Source: Platycnemis pennipes
Lineage: Eukaryota; Arthropoda; Insecta; Odonata; Platycnemididae
Reading direction: 5' to 3'
DNA length: 64,000 nucleotides
Assembly (NCBI GenBank): GCA_933228895.1
Contig: OW121852.1
Coordinates: 107,281,544 to 107,345,543, forward strand
Part shown: in pieces, positions 56,466 through 64,000 of the stretch
Position numbering within the stretch: position 1 is the stretch's first letter
Layout: each line of letters starts with the position of its first letter
Notes under the pieces: generated by a model
Database searches by the model: none
What the model was told of the DNA's origin: nothing
What the model saw: the letters and a program-made list of their open reading frames with translations, nothing else
Program-made: the position numbers and the translations under genes

Positions 56466-56469
56466 GTCG

Positions 56470-56550
56470 CACCTATGGCATGCTTTTCGATGACTCATGC
56501 CTAAACAAATAACATTGAGGTGGCTTGTAGGGTATTATGTAGATGATGAT
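56470..56550 (+). mobile_element. CR1/L2-like LINE 3' tail
   Basis: GAGGTGGCTTGTAGGGTATT, then ATGTAGATGATGATCACC (56516-56553), is the family 3' end. Upstream TATGGCATGC and CTCATGC blocks resemble its UTR. No coding part. Confidence 0.6.
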
Positions 56551-56599
56551 CACCAGGAGGGTGCATATCCCAACGGCTGGCAAGCCATAGCTTGTGGCC

Positions 56600-57138
56600 A
56601 ATGGGGTCGTTTACCATATTTTTTTTATTGCCGAATTTGATAGAGTTTGTAAAATAAAAGGACCCGTATTTTTCCGTTTTCTGATCCGACAATTATTTCC
56701 CGAGTTATAAGCGGCGAAAAACTGATGTTTTTAACCCTTTCGGAAAAGTGGGTGTGGTGCAACCTCTGACGTATATCGACTTCGTCCAATCACAACTGAG
56801 CCCGCGAAGCTACTTCGTCTTATCGCAAAGGGGGGGACACAGCTGACTCGGCCAATGGGAGCGATTTTGACAGCATCTGTGCGAGCATACCTTCCGAGAA
56901 CCCCCCTCCACTCCCTTCCCCCTCCCCTGAAAGCAGTCAAGGACGGGAGGAAAATGACGTCAATGTTATCACAGCAGTATTTTCGGTGGGCGTCACCTTT
57001 TGCTTATTTTAATTTTTGATTTATGAGTGAATGGTTGTGGTTAGAAGATTAATTTTTTCACTAAAATTCTTTTTTCGTTTTATTCTAACGATTTCCTGTA
57101 CAAAATTACGATTTCGGTTCCGAGTAAACGCCCCCATT
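56600..57138 (+). repeat. Repeat family X, copy 2
   Basis: About 539 bp, bounded by AATGGGGTCGTTTACC and, read back from the right, AATGGGGGCGTTTACTCGG. Copy 3 at 59549-60070 is nearly identical over its whole length, and copy 1 at 23731-24259 is the reverse complement. The centre is G/C-rich with CCGAGAACCCCCCTCCACTC. The flanks are AT-rich. There is no coding capacity. Confidence 0.8.
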
Positions 57139-57144
57139 AATGGA

Positions 57145-58070
57145 CCCGGAAAAACAAGGTCCCGCGCCTACTATTGCATCTACATCTGCGCATGTAAGCG
57201 GACATATACCATGAGTTATTAGGACATCGGTCATTATTAGCACCATTGTGAGTGACATGAGGAGTGAACTTAGAAAATGATTAGTGGCCAAAATGTAATG
57301 TCCCCGCCCGGAATTGGTTTATGCCACCTCAAATTTCACAAAGTGTTGAAATCTTAAAATATCCTATAAAAGTCCAAGTGTCTACGTCTATTTTTGTCTT
57401 TATCCGAGCCGGGGGAATAATGAAAGATGCCATGACATTTTGTACATTTTGCTCAGTTGTTCTTTTCTAAGGTCGACAATGGTCTGGTTAGCGTTCACAG
57501 ACAGTGTTGGCGAGAGCTAACGTTATGGCTACCGACATCAGGAGCATGAAACGTGTCGTGACACGTGCAATCAATCACTCAATGCAAGAATAGAGAGTGT
57601 GATAGCACATCTACGACGGCTCTTGTCTCAAAAATGGTTCACCTAGTCATAAGACGGGGCTCTAAAGTCTTAATGGTGTTTCTTGCACTTAACTAAATTC
57701 AAACGACCATGTCCTAAATTCCCAATTAACGTATTTCATATTTCTCGCAAGTTTTTTTTTGGAGGTGTGATGACACGTCTTCGGGATTTATCACATTTTA
57801 GCCATAAATTCTGATCCTTAATACATATTACCCTCACTAACAGTTAGATTGCCACACAAAAATCGTTCTTTTGAGTCATTATTTTGCCCAACCAGACGTA
57901 AGGCCAAACTTCTTTCTAAAGATGACAAATAATGTCGTGTCGAGAGTCCAAGGAATGGTTCAAAACGAGGGGTAGTGGCACAGGTTCGACTCTTTTGGGC
58001 CACTAAAGCAGATATTGACTGATTTCCTAACATTTTTAATTCCTCTGCCTTTTTTCTACAGGTTCAACAC
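57145..58070. other. No feature seen
   Basis: No coding, tRNA-like or repeat feature was recognised. Confidence 0.35.
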
Positions 58071-58075
58071 AAAGT

Positions 58076-58276
58076 CGGCCCCGGTGGCGGCGTGGTTAGG
58101 TCCTTGCCTGCTAACCTGAGGATCGCGGGTTCGAGTCCCGCCTGAGTGGATTTTTCACCACTAAGGACATGGTTGTGTGTAGTCGTCAGTTGTTGATTAT
58201 TGTTCATACCCCGATGTAAAGGCCACAAGTGCTGATTTCGGTGGAAATGGGACTAAATAAATAAAATAAATAAAAA
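58076..58276 (+). mobile_element. tRNA-derived SINE, family A-like, with simple tail
   Basis: The head CGGCCCCGGTGGCGGCGTGG leads to a canonical box B, GGTTCGAGTCCC, at 58128-58139. A different body (CATACCCCGATGTAAAGGCC) and a tail of TAAATAAATAAAATAAATA to 58276 follow. The head is shared with the copy at 20.70 kb but the body is not, so this may be a sister family. The A-rich simple tail fits LINE-mediated insertion. Confidence 0.8.
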
Positions 58277-58279
58277 ATC

Positions 58280-59545
58280 ACTTCGCATAATTTAATTCCA
58301 ATCCTTGCACCACTTCACAATTTCAACAAAATCTTTCGCGCCCAATACGCCACATTCTGATACGCCTTGATAGGCCATCGAGGCCCGGACCCCAGGGCCG
58401 GAATGATTCCGTGCGGGCGCATTCATCAATCACGATGGCCACCGATTAAGTGTCAAAAGTGACGTGAGATCTAAAGGTAAGTCGCTGGCGGATCCGATCG
58501 AAGTTACACGCGTCTCGACGCGGCGGCGAGCGGCAAGGAGAGGGGCGGGCATTTTCCCACGATTCGGAGATATCCGACATCAACTGGGTCGGCGGTGGAT
58601 GGATGTCCTCAAATTGGCAAACTGACGCGCAAATACACAACTACTGACAACTCATAAATCCCCCACCCTTCTGCTAACCTAAAAGGTCATATCTGGGGCA
58701 CAGGTTCGCGTACATTTTGACCATCGACGTCCAGCGGGAGCAAACCGCAATGCTTCTGCGTTCTGAGCCTCCCATATCGAAAAAAACGCGCTTCTCTTCT
58801 GTTTTTTCAAGCGCTACTATAACGGATGAAAGCATCAAACAGAGGAACACATAAAGCCATAAATGGCCAGATGAAAGCCATATCTTCCATCCTCAGTTAG
58901 GAGATGAGAGGGATAAAATTTCATTGGATTCGCACAATTCTGACAGTATTTTCATGAGGTACGGGTTAAAAAAATACATAGACCGCTTTAATTTATTTTC
59001 AGGAACTACACAGTATTTTTTGCAAGAATAACGGAAGCAAATAAAAGTTGGGGTACGCCAACTGGGCTATAGGAGAAAAGACAATTGATGGGGAAATGCA
59101 GTACTTTTTTTTTCTTTCAGAGTTCGACCACGTAACCAAATTACTGTTACGCCCAACCGAAAAATTCACGAGGAAACGGAAGCAACAGAGAATTTCCTTG
59201 TTGCCCTTGCCCCTCTCCAGAGTGTCTGTAACGTGTGTCGCATGCAGCAGGGACTAGTGCAGCTGGAAGTAATAAGTAACACGCAGTCCCCGTGTTACAC
59301 AAGAGAGTAAGCGACTCCCCTCTCGTTCAACACCTAGAAACACCCCAGGGACCTAAATTCGGTCCCAGAAACTTCCATGGGACTAATGAACAAAGGAACA
59401 CCATTCCACATTAAGCTCCGGAAAAGTTTCCGACCAAGAAAAGTTCCGAGATACACCAAGCGAGTTTTCCAGAACGGGGAGAAGGAGACGAGAGGGGAAG
59501 TGAAGGGAGGAAGTCGGGAAGCAAATGAGTGAAGATGAGTCAGGC
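58280..59545. other. No feature seen; GC-rich patch near 58.4-58.6 kb
   Basis: The G+C-rich patch 58370-58600 and the purine-rich part near 59.47-59.54 kb show no coding or repeat signal. Confidence 0.35.
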
Positions 59546-59548
59546 AAA

Positions 59549-60070
59549 GGGGTCGTTTACCATATTTTTTTATTGCCGAATATGATAGAGTTTGTAAAAT
59601 AAAAAGACCCGTATTTTTACGTTTTTTGATCCACCAATTATTTCTCGAGTTATAGGCGGCGAAAAACTGATGTTTTTAACCCTTTCGGAAAAGTGGGTGA
59701 GGTGCAACCTCTTGACGTATATCGACTTCGTCCAATCACAACTGAGCCCGCGTAGCTACTTCGCCTTATCGCAATGGGGGGGACACAGCTGACTCTGCCA
59801 ATAGGACAGTTGCGACATCATCAGATCTTCCGAGAACCCCCCTCCACTCCCTTCGCTTCCACGAAAAGCAGTCAAGGGCGGGAGGAAAATGACGTCAATG
59901 TTATAACAGCAGCTTTTTCGGTGGGCGTCACCTTTTGCTTATTTTAATTTTTGATTTATGAGTGAATGGTTGTGGTTAGAAGATTAATTTTTTCACTAAA
60001 CTTCTTTTTTCGTTTCCATCTAACAATTTCGTGCACAAAATTGTGATTTCAGTTCCGAGTAAACGCACCC
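59549..60070 (+). repeat. Repeat family X, copy 3
   Basis: It starts GGGGTCGTTTACCATA and ends GAGTAAACGCACCC. It is nearly identical to copy 2 (for example ATAGGCGGCGAAAAACTGATG, TCCAATCACAACTGAGCCCG), with a small internal deletion in the G/C-rich centre. It is only about 2.4 kb from copy 2 in the same orientation, so a local duplication is also possible. Confidence 0.8.
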
Positions 60071-60074
60071 AATG

Positions 60075-62555
60075 GCGTTTAAGAAAATGCGGGGACCCTG
60101 TTGGCAGCCCGAATTTCTAGCGTCCAGCCATGGGCTCATTCATATGATAAATAAGCGGGGAAGATGCAACGGCCCCAGCGCGGCTTCCACTGCGGTCGCC
60201 AAAAAGCAGGTCGATGCAAAAATTAGGTACGGAAAACGGCAACTTAACCCGTTCGTCGGAAAATTAGCGCGGAGAACGACCTGAAACGGGGGCTCGGGCC
60301 GAATGATAAAAATTTCAACATCCCGATGAGACTTAATACGGCACCGACGCAAATGGCATAAAACCCAGTTGCCTCTCTGAGGCACAAATGCATCTCAAAT
60401 AATTACTTGGATAGCCACGACCAAAACTTCACACGGCGGAGAGCTCTCTCAAAAATAATCTTTGAAAACACGGTCCGCACTGAGGATCTTGGAAATACTC
60501 ATAAATCTTCTAAAGAAAAGTTACGGAATTTAAGAACAATTGTTGAGAAATAAATCTGAATGCTCCCGATAGCAAAATTACCCAAAGGTACACACAAATG
60601 CCCACTTTAACATTGGCAATCGAATTCCAAAGATCGAATATAATCGTTATATCCGCAACCGATGCTAATGACCAATCGGGGCATACGAGTTCACCTGACT
60701 GATTATTGCCGTCTAAATAGATTACATACGCAGCAGCTTATTATCAACTCCCTGTATACATTTAGCTACCAAACAGAATCGGGTGCAGTAAAAAATGACA
60801 TATTTATACTTGCGGTAAAAATGAAAATATATTCATGCTTTTTAACGATAGGCATGTCTAAAACTGGTCACCATTCCGTTTAGCTGTGTGTCAACGTTTG
60901 TCACATTTCATACCGAGTGAAAAATATTACAATTGGAGATAAAATTTTTATATTTAAGTTCGACGACGTTTCCATTCAATCACTATTATTGGTCAGTTAA
61001 GCTATAAATATAACGACATAGGTATTCCTTTTTTTCAATATAACAAGCACTAAAAAGAGGAATGATCAAAAGAAATTACCCATTGAAAGTACTCGATCAA
61101 TTATTAACGACACAGTCGACTGAAATACTTTTACACCATCATAGATATAGCAGGCAAGTTAACTTTAGTGGAATTTCGACACTATACAAGTAAAATAAAA
61201 CTTTGCTCTGTTCCACACAAATATCATTAAATGCCGCGCAATATATTTTTATTTTATTATTTAATATTGTATTTAGTATTTAACAATATTTGCGTGGAAT
61301 ATAAGTTTTATTTTATCTATACAATACTTGATACACATCTTTCCCCAGTCTGAGGCGTCTTTAAGTGAAGAGAGACTTGAAAATCCGACGATTTCCTTAG
61401 AGGGATCTTTGTGTTTCACCCTAAGGATTTTCAATTCAGTAAATCGTATGCCTGATTACACCAACGTTTGCAGTATAGCCTCACGTTACTGATTACTTAT
61501 CCTGCGTTTAACATAGTATTCCAACAGAAAATTTACATAATTTTCAACGTGATGTGGAAAAACAGGTCCTAATGATCTTCGTATAATCTGTCCAACACGC
61601 AGAAACGCACAGAACGGCATTTGTGTAATTGAAAATCACCACGATAAAGATATGTTGATCATGAAGAAGAAATAAATCTCACGCCAAGGGTTGAAGAAAT
61701 ACCTTCATTTCTATCTCATTGGCTTGAGTAGTTAAAGATGCGCAGACCTTGGAATAGCAACGCATTAAAAATATTCTAGCAATAATTACTCCTAGTACCA
61801 ATCATTAGTTTTCAAGAAAGAACTGAAGGACAACAGGAACAAAGTGCACCACCTTTCTCTAAAATATGCTTCATTGTAGAGAGCCCCGAGCATGGACCCT
61901 GAGCTTTCACGGTGAAGTCAAATACTGTTAACTTTTCGATGGCTAAACTTAATATTCAGGTTCCATGACGGATCACGAAGAAAAAGTCATAAATCAAAGC
62001 TACCCAAGTTGGAAATGGTGGAAATTCTTAACTCGATAATCAAATGCTCCAGTCCTTTTCGAACCCGAGTTTTACAATCTGATGGCTTTCCCCTCTACAA
62101 AACGACAACAAACAAAACTATGTTTCAAACAAAAACAAAACACTTCTGCGTTGCTAAATGGCCTGCCCTGTTTTCCAGCAAGATTAAACAACATTCGAGG
62201 CATATGCATAGAGCCAGAGAGACAAAGTTTTCCTAATAACTCCCAGGCGCCAGTCAAAAAAGACACCACATGGACAGTTCTTTCATGAGTTTCTGGGTTG
62301 AGTCCGAGGTGAATAAAACTTGGATTGGTGGAATCTGGCATCCGATAATCTGAGAGAGATAAATGCACCGCAGCTTTGACGATTCATGCATAATGCATTT
62401 CGGTAGACCAAAAACTTGCTTTAGACGTGATAGGGAGGGAGCTAGTATGATTCCCGCAACTCCTCACACGTTTTACAGCACTGATGCAACACCATCGAGT
62501 CCTCGGGGGACGAAACAAGTCCAGCGGGAACATGGAAGGGTAGAAGCAAAGCCCG
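60075..62555. other. No feature seen
   Basis: Short frames only. An imperfect inverted repeat of AT-rich sequence lies around 61233-61303. No coding, tRNA-like or shared repeat was recognised. Confidence 0.4.
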
Positions 62556-62559
62556 ACTG

Positions 62560-63250
62560 CCGACACGTAGGCGGTAATGAGCGGGATTTTTAAATCCGCT
62601 GGACCCCAACGGAGGCGCAGTCGAAGGAGACCAATTGGAAGTCACCTCGGAACAAGTCCCACGGATTTCCATCGGGGAATTCTGCGTGGGTCGACCGTTC
62701 CCTCGTACAAATTGGACCAGTGATTACTCTATGTACCGCGACGAGGCGGCCATGCTGGATTTCCGAGCGGGGGATGTGGGAGAGGGGTGGGAAGGGGTTG
62801 AATGCGCAGGTGGGAGTGGGATTAAGAGGGTGGGACAGTGGGAGGAGACAAAAGCACGGGGTGGGAAGAGGCGATGCAATGCACATCGACGATGCGGAAT
62901 AAACGCATGACTCAGACGGCGCGCGGAGGGAGGGGGCGAGTCTAGTTGGAGGCAAAGAGACATAAATCTGGCGGCCGATTATAGCGGAAAACAGTGACGC
63001 AACGCCGTACTCGCTCGCTTGAAAGAGGGAAAAGGGATGAGCCAGGGTTGAGGAAGAGAGGCCTAAACAACGAAAGGCAAAGAAAGCGAAGGAACAGCGG
63101 GAAGAGGAGGAAGAGTCATGAGGGAAAACGCATCGTGGAAAAAGGCCATTGAAACTTCCCTAACTCGACGCCCTGAATTTTATGTAACGGGACGTGGCTC
63201 GGGCACGCAGTTTATTACAGCGGGCTTAGCGGAGGGGACGGATGCAACGC
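62560..63250. other. GC- and purine-rich patch
   Basis: The plus strand is G-rich with CpG clusters, and purine-rich from 62735 to 63130. Frames are open in several phases on both strands (62590-62955 minus, 62635-62910 plus). They are low-complexity and mutually shadowing, so I treat none as coding. A CpG-rich promoter or a composition island are both possible. Confidence 0.35.
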
Positions 63251-63254
63251 AAAC

Positions 63255-64000
63255 AAGTAACAACTGAGCCTGAACCACGGACATAAATAACGCTTATCCA
63301 TACAGAAATTTTGGCAACCAAGATTGAAAAACAAGTTGGGACGAAAGTTTATATCCTTTAATAAATCATCTGGAAAGTGCGACAATGAGAACCTTTGCGT
63401 GGAAAAGTGTACACTAGCACGGCCATGTCGCTACTCTAAAAAAGTGGCGACGACGTACATGTGCTGCCACCGAGATATTTTGCCACAACAAATCAGCCAG
63501 GCATGCTCAGTTACTCTTTCTTGCTGCATAATGCTATTTTCCATGCTACTAGTTTCCCACGAAACTGGCAGAGAGCAGTCAGCGCATGTTAGGATCAGGT
63601 TTCAATTCTTATACCGGAACTTTGCACAGTAAAAATTTAGCGCCCAAATTCTTTCATGCGTTAAAACTAGAATTAGACATAAATGATAGGTAATAAGACA
63701 CATTTAAATTAGTTTCAACCTCAAATGAAGTATAGAAGAAGATAAAGGAGGACACTTATCATTGCAAGGAGTGGCTTATTTCATTTAATTTGGAATTCTT
63801 AACGACAACAATGAATATGCCATGCAAGTGAAAAGAAAACTAATTAAAAACCTTGGCCATTGCTTTAAGAAGAGAATCATATCGATTTCATTATTGGGAG
63901 GGCAAGAACTCGGAAAAGGATAGCAACTAATATTTTTAACTTTGCTTGAAAAGACATCAACGGCTGTGGTTGAAACGTAATTTCCATATAATGGATGTAA
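63255..64000. other. No feature seen
   Basis: The plus-strand frame 63324-63632 (102 codons) is cysteine-containing but shows no domain I recognise. The rest is AT-rich. Confidence 0.35.

Noticed and set aside
1..64000. CRISPR arrays, operons, prokaryotic promoters, rRNA or phage genes
   Set aside because: No regularly spaced repeats, ribosome-site-led gene runs or conserved rRNA blocks were seen. The sequence is clearly eukaryotic and repeat-derived.

Overview
The window looks like repeat-dense, non-coding nuclear DNA of an arthropod, most likely an insect. Three things point to this: a transposase interrupted by GT-AG introns, many tRNA-derived SINEs, and decayed non-LTR retrotransposons of CR1/L2-like and RTE/BovB-like type. 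The sequence is AT-rich overall with a few GC-rich or purine-rich patches. I find no host protein-coding gene, rRNA or functional tRNA gene that I can support. Most open frames are short, and the longest outside mobile elements lie in GC-rich patches where stop codons are rare.

Layout. 1-5 kb: unassigned sequence, a LINE 3' end (2.9-3.6 kb) and a minus-strand tRNA-SINE (4.2-4.5 kb). 5.19-6.01 kb: two adjacent terminal-inverted-repeat elements. One is a 233-bp PIF/Harbinger-type MITE with a TTA target duplication. The other is 565 bp and carries the start of a MADF (Myb/SANT-like) domain. 9.6-13.7 kb: decayed LINE fragments, including an old minus-strand LINE with a younger plus-strand CR1-like LINE next to it. 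17-30 kb: SINEs, LINE tails, one copy of a ~530-bp repeat (family X) and several small hairpins. 31-36 kb: RTE-like and CR1-like LINE ends, a perfect 83-bp inverted duplication, a perfect 33-bp hairpin and SINEs. 38-45 kb: more LINE and SINE remnants and a 127-bp tandem duplication.

The most informative locus is 47.39-51.87 kb. A PIF/Harbinger DNA transposon (47393-49658) has inverted ends and a TAA target duplication. Its minus-strand transposase can be followed through three exons joined by phase-0 introns before the catalytic DDE region is lost. Intron 1 holds a ~700-bp fold-back insertion with tRNA-like arms. A 5'-truncated RTE-like LINE begins about 75 bp beyond the transposon. 53-60 kb holds a minisatellite, LINE and SINE fragments and two further copies of family X. 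60-64 kb is unassigned apart from a purine/GC-rich patch.

No gene set works together as a pathway here. The coherent story is one of nested, decaying mobile elements: autonomous LINE relics that may have mobilised the SINEs, and a Harbinger relic alongside Harbinger-like non-autonomous elements. I did not find evidence for a new enzymatic, defence or regulatory system.
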